From assembly GCA_037576215.1 (NCBI GenBank), contig JBANDB010000002.1, positions 558,001-622,000 on the forward strand: a stretch of DNA of 64,000 nucleotides, in the 5' to 3' direction. Below the pieces are notes generated by a model that saw only the letters and a list, made by a program, of their open reading frames with translations, searched no databases and was not told where the DNA came from. Below, piece after piece: positions 45,701 to 56,362 of the stretch (position 1 is the stretch's first letter; every line of letters starts with the position of its first letter). Source of the stretch: Armillaria gallica. Taxonomy: Eukaryota; Basidiomycota; Agaricomycetes; Agaricales; Physalacriaceae. Made by a program: the position numbers and the translations under genes.

Positions 45701-47525
45701 CCAAAAGCTCAACCGACATCAAGCACGTTGGGTAACTGAGCTTGCCAAATACCATTTCTCGCCGCACCACAAACCAGGAACAGCAAACAAGAAGGCTGAT
45801 CTACTTAGCCGATGAGCAGACCATGAGCAAGGAAAGGAGGACAACAATGAGGTTATCATCCTCAAACCCGAGCACTTCTGGGCACTAGTCATGCCCACTA
45901 TCGAGGAAATCCACTCCAAGATAAAGCAAGCCATGCTCAACCACCACCGATGGGACAAGAATGTCGCGACTTCCCTTAACCACAACTGAGGAATGAAACA
46001 GGATGACGGGCTGATCTATTACGACTCCTGCATTTATGTTCCTTCTGACCACACATTATGAGGAGAAATCATCACGCAATTTCACGACCACATCACAGTG
46101 GGGCACCCCAGCATTGAAAAGACCAAAGAACTCGTCCTACGAGAATATTGGTGGCCCAAGATGAAGAAAGACATAGAAGATTATGTCCGTGGCTGTGAAA
46201 CGTGTCAACAAACCAAGTTGAGCACACAAGCAAAAGCAGTGCCCCTTCATCCCAACACCATACCATCCCGACCCTGGACTCATATCTCCATTGACATGGT
46301 CACTGGTTTACCTAAGAGCAATGGTTTTGACGCAATCTTAATGATCGTTGACCGATTCTCCAAGGAAATCATACCTGTCACATGTACAACAGAGATGTCA
46401 TCAGAAGGGTGGGCCAAGATCCTATGAGACGAAGTGTATGCTAGACACAGAATGCCCCAGGTCGTCATCTCCGACTGAGGCACCGTGTTCGTATCCAAGT
46501 TCATGAAAGACCTTTATGACTTGCTTCAAATTAAGGCAAACGTATCCACCACCTATCATCCACTGACTGATGGCCAGACTGAACGAGTAAATCAGGAGGT
46601 TGAAAAATACCTCTGGATCTTTGTCAATCACCGCCAGAATGACTGGGTTGAATGGCTCTCTCTCATGGCTTTTGCTCACAATAACCACACCCATTCCGCT
46701 ATGGGCAAAAGTCCCTTCGAGGTTAACTATGGCTATAATGCTGACCTCCTCCCAGGCGCAAAACCCCGAGCACCCTTCAGAACACCAGCCTCAAACACAT
46801 TCATTTCACAGATGCAGAAAATCCATGCTGAAGCAAAGCAAGCGCTCAAGAAAGCCGCTGACCAGATGAAAGCCCAATACAACAAAAAGAAACGACCTGC
46901 AGTGGAATACCAAGTAGGAGACAAGGTGTGGCTCGACACGACCAACCTTAATCTCCCACATCCCAAGAAGAAACTCGCAGACAAACGAACGGGCCCATTC
47001 CCCATCATCTCAAAAATCGGAGCATCAGCATATAAATTAAAACTCCCAACAGGCTGGCATATCCATCCAGTATTTAACGAATCACTCCTGATGCCTTACA
47101 TGCCACCTGCATTCCCTAATCAAGAACAGCCACCTCTGCCACCGCCCAATCTTATTGACAGCAAAGAGCACTATGAAATTGAGCAAGTACTCGACAGTAG
47201 AGACCGAAAGGTCAGAGGAAAAACTGGGGAACCGTCGCACTGGGTCACAGATTACTTCATCAAATGGAAAGGATATGGACCAGAATCAAACAGCTGGGTA
47301 AAGGAAGGAGACATGGACGCCGACGAACTCGTCGACAAATATCTCAAGGAGCACGTAGACTCCATCATCAAAAAACAGAAAATCCAGGACTGGCAGTCCT
47401 ACACAGACAAGAACACAGGAAAGAAGGTGTGGTATGACCAAGAGCCCCTATGGGACATCTTTGGTGGCAACAACAACCCTGCAACATATATGAAATCACC
47501 AGATGAACCAACAGAAATACCATGA
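42720..47525 (+). pseudogene. pol: pol (protease, RT, RNase H, integrase, chromodomain), multiple TGA stops
   Basis: Frame from about 42720 to TGA 47523. Protease motif LIDSGCTSSTI (Asp codon 43965). RT: KKKDGKLRPVQDYRKLNN, palm motif KLNVRWGYNN with Asn (44832-44834) where Asp is expected, and VYLDDILI (45018-45041) intact. RNase H: ADASEGAIGAVLS, YDKELLAI, IWTDHQNL. Integrase: HHCC finger (GHPSIEKTK ... CETCQQTK), Asp 46293, Asp 46473, Glu 46581 (35 residues between the last two), GPF motif, then chromodomain from 47169 (HYEIEQVLDSR ... DYFIKWKGYGPESNSWV). TGA codons interrupt at 42924, 44652, 45564, 45813, 45987, 46059, 46425 and 46476, all explicable as CGA to TGA. The lost catalytic Asp is also a CpG change (CTCGAT to CTCAAT). 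Confidence 0.9.
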
Positions 47526-47718
47526 CGACATGAAAAAGTTTACTGGCTTCACCTCTTCCACAACCACCTAGATGAAACTCCCTCCCCATCCGCAGATCGG
47601 GGAGAAATCAGCCATTTAGGAATAGGTTCTGATGTTGGGCCTCACTAATGTTAGGCCTCGGCATTGTGAGAAAGTATTGATGGGATTGAAGCTACTGGCA
47701 GTTGGGACACCTGCCTTA

Positions 47719-47730
47719 ACAGGGGGGTAA
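47719..47730 (+). promoter_or_regulatory. Polypurine tract of retroelement
   Basis: AACAGGGGGGTAA immediately upstream of the 3' LTR, in the position where plus-strand DNA synthesis is primed in LTR elements. Confidence 0.6.
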
Positions 47731-48145
47731 TGTTACGATTTATTCATTTCTTTACCTAAGTGCCTCTTATCTTATCTTATCTTCGGTGCTTACTCTTATC
47801 TTATCTTTAGATCCGCGACTCCACGGAGCCTTCATAAATCTTCACGACATCACACTCCACTGACACATATTATTCTCGGCTACCGTGTACTTGGCTTATT
47901 CACTTTCTAACATGGTACCCTCATCTTAGTACTCATTACAGACCCTCACTTTAGTATATAAGTAGCATACTCAAAGCTGTATATTCCCTAGCTTTGAGCT
48001 AAAGTTTATTCATACCGAAACACACTCCTTCTCGCTAAGCGCTATTAGTCAAATCTTGACGGTCAATCATCACAGGACTCAGCGGTGACTGTACGAATGC
48101 GATACAGCCGTTGCATTACCCTAGATTGAAAGTTCGGGTCTTACA
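47731..48145 (+). repeat. 3' LTR
   Basis: 415 bp, TGTTACGATTT to GTCTTACA. Retains more CpG than the 5' LTR (for example TCCGCGACTCCACGG against TCTGCAACTCCATGG). Followed by the target duplicate GCAAG. Confidence 0.93.
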
Positions 48146-48150
48146 GCAAG

Positions 48151-49365
48151 CCAATCTCCCCAACCAATAGGGAAAAATCGGAAAGAGAGGGTTTTTCAGC
48201 CACAGCGCAATCAGCTTCAGCCACTCGGCATGACAGCCGAAGCGTGCCGGATGCTCGCCAATCACCACAAATTTGTAAGCCAACCCGGAGTATAGCCCCT
48301 GTCCAGACAGTTTGGCACTACTCACGACCAGCTACGTTTTTCTACAACCCTCTGTCGTTTCCTCATCCTTCGGAAAGAATCGGGGACTACGGTTGTTCCT
48401 GTTTCTTTCCTTCCACCACCATGGCGGTGCTCATCATCAGCAACGGCGGCGTTCTCTGTCACCTCACCACTTCACCACTGGTCTCTAACGGGTTTTTCCC
48501 GCTAGCGAGAATTCAAAGCGTATACTTGCTGACTTTTAGTGAATGAACTGGTGCGTCTTTCCTGCAATTCCTATCACGTATACTCTCTTAAAGCATTCTT
48601 TAGGTCTTGACACGATGCTTTTGGTCGAAGCGGGACGGTTTTCTTCTAGAGATTCGACTATGCAGTCCACAATGACCGTGTCGATGGGTGTGATGATACG
48701 AAGGAACCAAGGACATGTCGGTACGTGTCAAATCCAATGTCCGGAATGTCGTATCTCGTCGGTCCCGGTATATGCTACCGTTGTTAAAGCAACTTCGCCG
48801 TGCGTCATTCGTTCAATTATTCTTTGCAGTCAGTCCCAACATATTTATCTAGGTATCGAGACAGCTTCTTTGGTCAGAATACGTCGTCCTAGCAGAACAG
48901 ATTCAATGACGAGCGGCTATTCAAACGGCCTCCACTGTACTCACCAGCCGAGGTTCAAATGCACCTATATTTTTGTCGAACTCACTGTCAACGGTGTGTG
49001 ATTAGGTATAACATCCTCGCAAGTAGACCTGGCATCTCGTCCAGGATTTCTTATGCTATTGTGCTCCAATACAGACCGGAACACATAGATGTCATCGTGC
49101 CCTGGATTTATGCTGCGATGCCTTGATACTGATGCTTTCCGGTGCTTATACTTTCTTTGGTTGGGGGTATGTATGCCGGTTTCCCCCTTCTCCATCGTAA
49201 AATTGAAAAGCATCCGGTATTTATCTGGTTGAGTTATCGCTTGACAAACCGTTCGTAGTCCGTAGTTGAGCAGTATCAATATAAAGGTGTATCTCCCTGT
49301 ACTGAATCCTCCGTGCGGGAAAATTCCAGATCGTATACGTCGCCGAGTCTGAGCAATACCCTCCA
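48151..49365. repeat. F3 cassette copy 7 and 3' flank of 7TM H
   Basis: 48380-49360 follows the F3 order in a variant form: CTCATCATCAGCAACGGCGG with TTCTCTGTCACCTCACCA, TTTAGGTCTTGACACGATGC, TTTATCTAGGTATCGAGACA. It matches copy 6 (34700-35350) best. CpG is normal immediately right of the retroelement. No gene called; frame 48543-49001 is not conserved elsewhere. Confidence 0.5.
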
Positions 49366-49368
49366 GTA

Positions 49369-50643
49369 TTAACTCTGTGCACTACCTTCTAGTAAACCCT
49401 CTTCTAAGTCCGGCCTTGCACGCGACGATGTGTCCCATTCGGGTCGAGCACCGACTTGATTGTCATTCTGCAAACTTGAATGACCTCTGAATCGCAACGA
49501 TGACACTGTGGTACTTCCACTCCAGGAGTCGTCTGGGCGCGCATGCCCTGCTGCAACGCGGCCGACCAAAATTGTAGGCGCGATTGCCTAGAAGAAGCGT
49601 TGTAGTCATGACAAAGAAAAGGTCGAAACGAGTAAGACGTACTCTCATTGCAATTGCTACCTCTTGGACATAATTTCCGAATGTCTCATTACGAACTTCG
49701 AACACCAGCAGGACAACTATCACGGCAGAGTAGAGTAACGCAGACTCTACGAGCATCTCTATCAGTCTCTGGTATACACGCGTCCGTCTAGCAACTCCGC
49801 CCACCCTCACAATGCGATAGATGATGAGAATTGTGCACCACAGCAAGGTGGCCATAATGAGCGAGGAGTATAGCACAGCCCAGTTGACGACGTTCTCGAG
49901 GTATAAGGCTTGAGGCGGTGTATTTTCGACAGACCCGAAAGCAGAGTAATATACTACGATCCCTCTGCTGGCTGAGTTTACATGTGGACTGATAAGTCAT
50001 AAATCATCAGGTTTATAAATTCAAAGACGTGCCTGTTGCCAAGGTAGTGAAAATGATTGGAATGAGCACCACACGCCTGACCGACCCCATACAATCCAAC
50101 AGCGCCATATCTGGAAATCCATAAGCAAAGATTCACGCAAAAACCAATATTAAATTCCATACCAAAGTAGCATCAGTGAGAACTGTGCTCAGAATCGCGT
50201 CGATCCCCAAAGTCAGCATGATCGGAGTACTAACACTGCTGGATTGGTAGGCTTCCAAAAAGCTTTTCCCAGTAGCGACAAAAAGAGAGAGGCTCACTGC
50301 CCATGCATAGTAAAGGTCGAAAACGGCCAGAAGATACAAAAGGAGGATGATAACAATAAGAAAATGCGGCCATCTATTACTCCGGGATCTATTTCTTGAA
50401 GCTAGACATACCAATCAGAGGAATAGCATCAATAGAAGCCAAAAGTACAGACCAACAGTCCACAAGGTGACGGCAACCACTCCAGTGTGTATCCCTTCAA
50501 AAATAAGTTAGTTGACTAGAATTCCCTGGGTGTTGCCTAAGAATGCTCATACCACGTGTTAATGCACTTAGCATTGTCACGTTGAGTTGCACATCTAGTT
50601 GAACAAAAATAGCTTTGATCTCGCTGTCGGTTAACTCTGCCAT
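49369..50643 (-). pseudogene. 7TM copy H, single-base frameshift in exon 4
   Basis: All six exons are recognisable with proper splice sites. Exon 1 50553-50643 (MAELTDSEIKAIFVQLDVQL), exon 2 with TGVVAVTLW, exon 3 ending ILSTVLTDATL with a GT donor (GTATGG), exon 4 starting IWRCWIVWGRS, exon 5 with LATLLWCTILIIYRIV and LVESALLYSAVIVVLLVF, exon 6 APTILVGRVAAGHARPDDSW ending at 49369. In exon 4 one T is missing (CGGTCAGGCGTG, where the paralogues have TCATGG) at about 50077, shifting the frame before the last half of that exon. Otherwise very like copy I. It is either a recent pseudogene or a sequencing error. The start Met is the internal one shared with I; the upstream Met of C, D and F is absent. 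Confidence 0.8.
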
Positions 50644-50736
50644 AGCAGTCCTAGTACTATGTGTTCTAGCAATAAAGACGTGACCTCGAAGAGAAACAAA
50701 GGAGGGATATTGCATCTTGTTACCGCGACTAGTTCA

Positions 50737-50743
50737 TTATATA
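50737..50743 (-). promoter_or_regulatory. TATA box of 7TM H
   Basis: TATATAA on the minus strand, 94 nt before the ATG at 50643. The larger distance fits use of the downstream Met. Confidence 0.5.
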
Positions 50744-50744
50744 A

Positions 50745-51850
50745 GTAGTACAGCACAAGATCAGATCTGTGATGGAGGCACAGCCAATGTATTACGCCTT
50801 CACTATTGGGCGAGGCAGCGATAAGTAATAATCACCTGTCCGATACGAGGTGGTTTGGTATCAATTGACAATTCAATTCAGTGGGAAACCTCTTGATGGA
50901 AGTGAGCGCCCCATCTGTTTCATAGACCGAATGTCCCTGTTCCTCGGAGGCCACGGGCGCTAGACTGGTCCAGAATTGCATTTGAAAAGTAGGCTTTCGA
51001 AACAGATAGATTGTAAGAGTCAACTATACCCAGATAAGACGAAGAAAGCCGCCGTCTGCCAGAAGTAGTTGAGAGAAAGAAACAACACCGGTTTGTCCGA
51101 GCTTTGAAATTCGATCCAAAAATGCCGACACGTAACGTCGTCCCAATTTGGACATCAACGCTTACCTGCCTCGTCAACTCATCAGACCAGAATCCACCAT
51201 GTTACGTCTTGGCCTTCGAGGTCAAGTAGATCCCTCATTATTTCGTCGGTAACTTGAAGAACGTGTGTGTACTTTCCCGCTGGCTGTGAAGGTGGGCTCT
51301 GCTAGAATATCTATAGAGAGAGAAAGGGATAGATTCGATAGAAGGTCGAGGGCTCGAAGGTAAACAGAGGCTATGGGGTAACGGTACTACCGTTTCTCTC
51401 TTTCCACCACCATCGTAGCTCATGACAAGTAACAATGTCCTCCATTACCTTGCCATCGCTATCATAGCGGTGGCCGGCCATCTCCTACCTCAAGAGCTGT
51501 TCCAATGTTATCGATGTTCGGCGTGCCGCGATAAACCGTTTATCTTTCTGTAATGCAGTCTACTATGACCACGAAGGCGTCGATGAGCCTGGTAATACGA
51601 AGGAACCAAGCACAGTACGTGTGGATCAGCATCAGGTGCAATATCCGGAATGGCACCATTTGCTTATGGAAATTAATCGGTTTGAAAAGCATCAGGATTT
51701 TAACTGGCTGGGTTATCGCCCGACAGACCGTTTGTAGTCCGTAGCTGAGCGGTATCATTAAAAGTGCATTCCCTGTACGCTAGTTACAGAATCCGAGGTG
51801 CGAAAGAATCCAAGATCGTAGACGTCGCCCAGTCTGAGCAATACCGTCCA
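50745..51850. repeat. Spacer U1 and F3-variant, 3' flank of 7TM I
   Basis: 50860-51190 is U1 (GACAATTCAATTCAGTGGGAAA, GAAAGCCGCCGTCTGCCAGA, CCCAATTTGGACATCAACGC). 51290-51480 is an F3 variant (GGTAAACAGAGGCTATGGGG). 51550-51850 is 3' flank shared with copy H (CGTTTGTAGTCCGTAGCTGAG). No gene called. Confidence 0.5.
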
Positions 51851-51853
51851 GTA

Positions 51854-53133
51854 TTATTTCTGTGTACTGCCTTCCAAGCCCTCTTCTAAGTCCGGCCTTG
51901 GGCGCGAATATGTGTCCCGTTCAGATCTAGCGCCCACTTGGCTGTTATGTGAACTTGAATGTCCTCTGAATCGAAGCGATGACACTGTGGTACTTCCACT
52001 CCAGGAGTCCTCTGGGCGCGCATGTCCTGCTGCAACGCGGCCGACCAAAATTGTAGGCACAATTGCCTAGAAGAGATGTTGTAGTCATGAGAAGGAAAAA
52101 GTCGAAACGAATAAGACATACTCTTATCGCAATCGCTACCACTTCGACGCAAAGTCCGGCTCCGTCGTTATGAACTTGGAGTACCAATAGAATAGCTATG
52201 GTGGCAGAGTAGAGTAACGCAGACTCTACTAGCATTTCAATCAGTCTCTGATATACGCACGTCCGTCCAGCAGCTCCGTCCACTCTCACAATGCGATAGA
52301 TGATGAGGGTCGTGCACCACAGCAAGGTAGCCATAATGAGCGAGGAGTATAGCACAGCCCAGTTGACGACGTTCTTGAAATATAAGGTTTGAGGTGGCAT
52401 GTTTTCGGGAGACCCGAAAACAGTGTAATGAGTTGCAATCCCTCTGCTAGCTATGTTTACATTTGAATAAGTCGTAGACCATAGGGTTTAGAAGTTCAAA
52501 CTTAGACGTGCCTGTTGCCAAGAGAGTACAAGCAATCGGAACGAGTACGACGAGCCATGACCGACCCCATACAATCCAGCAGCGCCATATCTGGGAATTC
52601 GTCAGTAAGGATTCACTCGAAAAATAATATCAAATCCTATACCAAAGTAGCATCCGCAAGAACCGTGCTCAGGATCGCGTCGATCCCTATAGCCAATGGG
52701 ATCGCAATGTCAGGGCGGTAAGATTGGTATGCTTCTGCGAAGCTTTTCCCAGTAGCGCCAAAATATGAGGTGGCCACTTCCCATTGGCAGTAGAAGTTGA
52801 AAGTCGCCAGAAGGTATAAAAGGATGATGATACCGCAAAAGAATTGCGGCCGTCTATAATTCTCGCCCTTTTTTCTTGAAGCTAGACATACCGGTCAGGG
52901 GAGATTAGCACGGAAAGAAGCAACAGTATAGACCAACAGTCCACAAGGTGACGGCAACCACTCCAGTGTGTATCCCTTCCAAAATGAATCAGTCGGCTGG
53001 AAAGAACTCCCTGCGTGCGAATATAAATTTGAATTCTCATACCATGTGTCAATGCGTTTAGTATTACCCCGTTGAATTGCATATCTAGTGCAACAAAAAT
53101 AGCTTTGATCTCGCTGTCGGTTAGCTCTGGCAT
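51854..53133 (-). CDS. 7TM protein I, six exons, intact
   Basis: Exons (minus): 53043-53133, 52934-52975, 52643-52881, 52512-52590, 52122-52450, 51854-52066; 993 nt, 330 residues. Intron 4 has a GC donor (ACAG|GCACGT); the others are GT. All phases close. Segments: TGVVAVTLWTV, PQFFCGIIILLYLLATF, GIDAILSTVLADATL, IWRCWIVWGRSWLVVLVP, MATLLWCTTLIIYRIV, LVESALLYSATIAILLVL, AIVPTILVGRVAAGHA; polar tail of about 50 residues with EDSW for DDSW. The start is MPELTDSEIK. The upstream ATG of C and D is ACG here (CGATCGTGAG), so the N-terminus is about 10 residues shorter. Closest relative H lies 1.2 kb away. Role unknown. Confidence 0.86.
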
Positions 53134-53228
53134 AGTAGTCCTAGTACTATATGTTCTAGCGATCGTGAGGTGACCTTGAAGAAAAACAAAGGAGGGATAT
53201 TGCTTCTTGTTACCGAGCGACCAGTTTG

Positions 53229-53235
53229 TTATATA
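53229..53235 (-). promoter_or_regulatory. TATA box of 7TM I
   Basis: TATATAA on the minus strand, 96 nt before the ATG at 53133, as in copy H. Confidence 0.5.
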
Positions 53236-53239
53236 AGTA

Positions 53240-54240
53240 GTACAACACAAGATCAGATCTGTGATGGGGCGCAGCCAATACATGTGTTACGACTTCACCG
53301 TTGGACTAGGTGGCGTTAAGCAGTAATGACCTGCCTGATACGTGCGTACGGTGTCGACTGGTATCAATGGGAAATATTCAATTCAGTGAGAAACTTCGAG
53401 ATCGTGGTAAGAGCCCCTTGAACCCACACTGAAGCGCGTAGAAAATGGGACTTCGAATTCTTGTTCTGATGAGTTGGATGATTAGTTTCAGGGAGGCTGA
53501 GAAGCACGGAGTACTCAGGCATGATAGTAGCGGAGATTCGATGGTAGTAGATCGAAAGTTCCTCTCCGAGATTACGGCACTGTTGCCGAACGGGTCCAGA
53601 ACTGCATTTTAAAGGCGGGCTTTCGAAACATATGGGTTGTAGGAGGCAGTCCTTCTGCATGTCTCGCATGTGAGAATGTGAGAGAACAGGCTATCGTTCT
53701 CGACGACTTGAGAGGTGAGTTACGAATTGCATCTGTTGATGAGCGCTCGGATGGCGGTTATTGATTTTGAAGGTGGCGCCGCATATCATCGTAGCTTGAG
53801 CCTCGGTTATCAGCCTGTCAGGGCTACGACCCTGGCTAAGTCAGTGCCGACCAGAAGCAATCAGTACGGTACATGGCAGTACCCCATCAAATGTAGTGTG
53901 GAGTCATTGACACCAAACCACATGAAGAGATGTTGGCTCTCGCTATCCTTTCCTTGTGAACTGGTTTCTTCTGATCGGGTTTCTTACGAACGATCACAGC
54001 AATATGACACCTTACGGTAGAAACGGTGTATTTGGCTACGTGACCTGAACAGCCTTTGCCGGACCTTAGATCAGGCGAACGTCGAGACGTCAAGGCGCTA
54101 GAGCAGTATTGTGAATAACCCAAAAAAGCCGAAATTAAGAGAAGACTGACGTACAAGAGGAGCCTATGCATCGACTTCATATCATATGGTCCTGTAAATG
54201 GTAGCGCAACCCGTCGTATTACTCCTACCGGTCAAGGGGT
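53240..54240. other. Spacer U1 and unassigned sequence
   Basis: 53360-53660 carries U1 landmarks (AATATTCAATTCAGTGAGAAAC, TTGTTCTGATGAGTTGGATG). 53660-54240 is not repeated elsewhere in the window. It has two short frames (53715-54020 plus, 53887-54180 minus, the latter beginning with a hydrophobic stretch LLLYVSLLLISAFLGY) without recognisable domains. Confidence 0.35.
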
Positions 54241-54244
54241 ATCG

Positions 54245-54710
54245 TCAGGTGCATCTTCGTGACAAAAGAAGGTCGAGGGACGAGGGACCTTCAGCATCGT
54301 TCTCTTCATATTGGTAGCTCGAGACGTCTCTGCTCCCCAGGCTCAGCACGGCCATGATTTCTGACGATTTCACTAAAGGAACCATGGATGTCAAAGCTGA
54401 AGGAGGGCCGGTCCCTTCCGTATATATTATGAGACCACAAGAATAGTTTGGTGTCGGAGTCCAAGAAATAGATATCCGACAGACTGCGACAACATTTGCA
54501 TAGAATCGCACACAGGCAGAAGAAATCAGGGTCTAGATATCGAGAGGAAAGCAGCGCAACAAAGGATACAGAACATACCTTTCTCGGCACAGCGTAGCTA
54601 GTACATGTATCTCTGTCACGCGTCATTCGCCTAGTACTTACGTGGAAACACGCAGGTTCTGCGTCGCAACAGGACAAGACTGCGACGAGAATATACAGAT
54701 CATTCGGCAT
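54245..54710 (-). CDS. Hypothetical two-exon fragment, possibly the 3' end of a membrane-protein gene
   Basis: A plausible GT-AG intron (GTATGTTCTG at about 54578 to ATATCTAG near 54535) joins an upstream frame to one reading CVRFYANVVAVCRISI, then SALTSMVPLVKSSEIMAVL and a polar end, stopping at 54245. The layout (short hydrophobic piece then a Ser/Glu-rich tail) resembles the 3' end of fungal multi-pass proteins, but the motifs are not those of the array family and I cannot name it. No upstream exons could be fixed. Low confidence. Confidence 0.25.
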
Positions 54711-54719
54711 ACATACGCG

Positions 54720-55830
54720 TCCTTTACAATCCAGAGATTTGTAGGCAATTCGATTGCGCTAGAGAACAAAATATGTATCGCAAATTCTGCAGTGCCCTAG
54801 CCCTCGTTGGTCCTCGCTCAGTTCAAAAACAAGAAAGTATTAGGAGCCTCGCGTATATTTCCCTGCCACCTTTGTTCGATGTCAAGGCTGCGCTCGTTAG
54901 AAAGGCAGGTGCGTCAGAGATGAGAGAGAGACAAGTAGCTTTTGGAAGGAAGATGGATGTCCATTGTCAACCGGGCTCAAAGCTGACGGCTCGGAATAGA
55001 CTGTGACGTAACGGTTACGTTCTTCCCGTTCTTCCCTTCCACCAGCACATGGTTCGCCATGTCAGGGCTGTGGGCCCGGCCGCTCCTTATTGAGACCTTG
55101 TGCAGGTAACAACACCAACACCACCATCATCGTGCTCATCGTTTGGAACAGCGTTCTCTGTCACCTCACCATTGCTGCCACAGCGACGTATCCTGCTCGC
55201 TGATGAAGAGCTGCCGATATAGTCAGAGAATGCAGCATCATGAAGCCCAATTTGCTAAACGCACCTTCAGTTCTTGAATATGCGAGATCTTCAGGTGAGT
55301 TTTGGAACGGCGATCTCATTATAAAAAGTAATAAAACAGAATCTGTGTAGATGCACCTCGATGGTCCTTAGATGACTACGATGTATGCGCCTAAGGCGGA
55401 GCACAGGAATGAATGGTGACCCTCCGATATGAGCCAGCTGGAGATCCTAGCGGCGAGCTTGGAGCTAGGAGCGTAGAGCAATAGTTGGGGCGCCTACTGT
55501 GGGAGATCGTGTCTAAGGTAAAAACGGCCCAGAATCGCTGTCGTCGACACCAATGGGCAGTCTGATAGCGTACCCATGAGTATGCATTTGGATGGTTCGT
55601 CGCGATGACTATGTGTCCGTACCGTGCGTACAGAGTCATCTACGCGTCTCCTTAAAAGTTGACTGCCATGCGTAGGATGGCCTCTTCGAGAGTTTTTCGT
55701 CAACGCGGCGTGATTGGGAGCTTCCCTTATTTCAGTGCGTCCCGGTCTTTCGTCTTTGTTACCACTCTAACGTGGACTGAAGACTGAGTGGCGATGACTG
55801 CTGTCTATTACGAAAGAGTACTAGGCATGG
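54720..55830. repeat. F3-variant and unassigned sequence
   Basis: 54895-55200 matches 39055-39200 and 51290-51480 (TTTTGGAAGGAAGATGGATG, GTGACGTAACGGTTACG, GTTCTCTGTCACCTCACCAT). 55210-55830 is unique in this window and holds no recognisable gene (frames 55391-55639 and 55494-55703 minus lack domains). Confidence 0.4.
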
Positions 55831-55834
55831 TACA

Positions 55835-56362
55835 ATGTTGTTAGGAACCTCGATAGCCATACATCCCTTTGAGTGGCACACGGCAGCTCAGGTAAATTAT
55901 TCAATACTTGCCGAAATGCCCATCTCATCGATAACTTCTCCAGGACCATCCCACGACAACCACTTCCCCCTCTCAAACCTCTCCGCCGAGTTCTGCACCC
56001 CAGTCATCGTCTACCACCGAATCGGAAACTCCCGCTTGACACATCTCCCATCAAAATCGTCGTTCTAGCCTATCAACCTCTTGAGGCACTTGCGTATCTA
56101 AGATGGGTTCGACTCGGGAGGCTCGGTCTAGAGTTGAATGTGCAAAGGCAGCCGGGGGATTACACCACTCCGTGTTGACCAACTCGTTCGTAAATACGGG
56201 GAAGCGATGAAGGCCGTCCGAGATGTTGTACAGAAGGGGCTCGCTGTCGGCGTGGCAGATATGGAAGTATACGGCAGCGCGTTCCGCAAGAAGCACGGAT
56301 GTCTCGTGGACCCATGGCCGGCAGAGCTGGCGCACTTGACAAACCATGAATTCATCAGCTGA
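55835..56362 (+). CDS. Hypothetical protein gene fragment, exons uncertain
   Basis: The last part (56138-56362) reads GITPLRVDQLVRKYGEAMKA, VRDVVQKGLAVGVADMEVYG, KKHGCLVDPWPAELAHLTNH and ends at TGA 56360. It has protein-like composition: amphipathic, charged, no low complexity. Upstream frames at 55873-56178 and 55835-56068 overlap in different phases, so introns or frameshifts are needed to link them. I do not recognise the family. It could be a unique non-repeated gene that was partly lost when the F3 cassette to its right was added. Confidence 0.35.

Larger units (their letters stand above)
39684..48145 (+). mobile_element. Ty3/gypsy chromovirus LTR retrotransposon, complete but inactivated
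   Basis: An 8462-bp element with two 415-bp LTRs (TG...CA), a perfect 5-bp target duplication GCAAG (39679-39683 and 48146-48150), a primer-binding site, gag with zinc knuckle, protease, reverse transcriptase, RNase H, integrase and a C-terminal chromodomain in gypsy order. Reading frames are interrupted by around ten in-frame TGA codons at former CGA sites plus frameshifts, so it cannot make its own proteins. Presence of the chromodomain and the complementarity of primer site to LTR place it with the Tf1/sushi-like fungal chromoviruses. Confidence 0.95.

Noticed and set aside
54306..54710. 134-codon minus frame as a complete gene
   Set aside because: It reads through a good GT-AG intron. 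Only the spliced version was kept, at low confidence.
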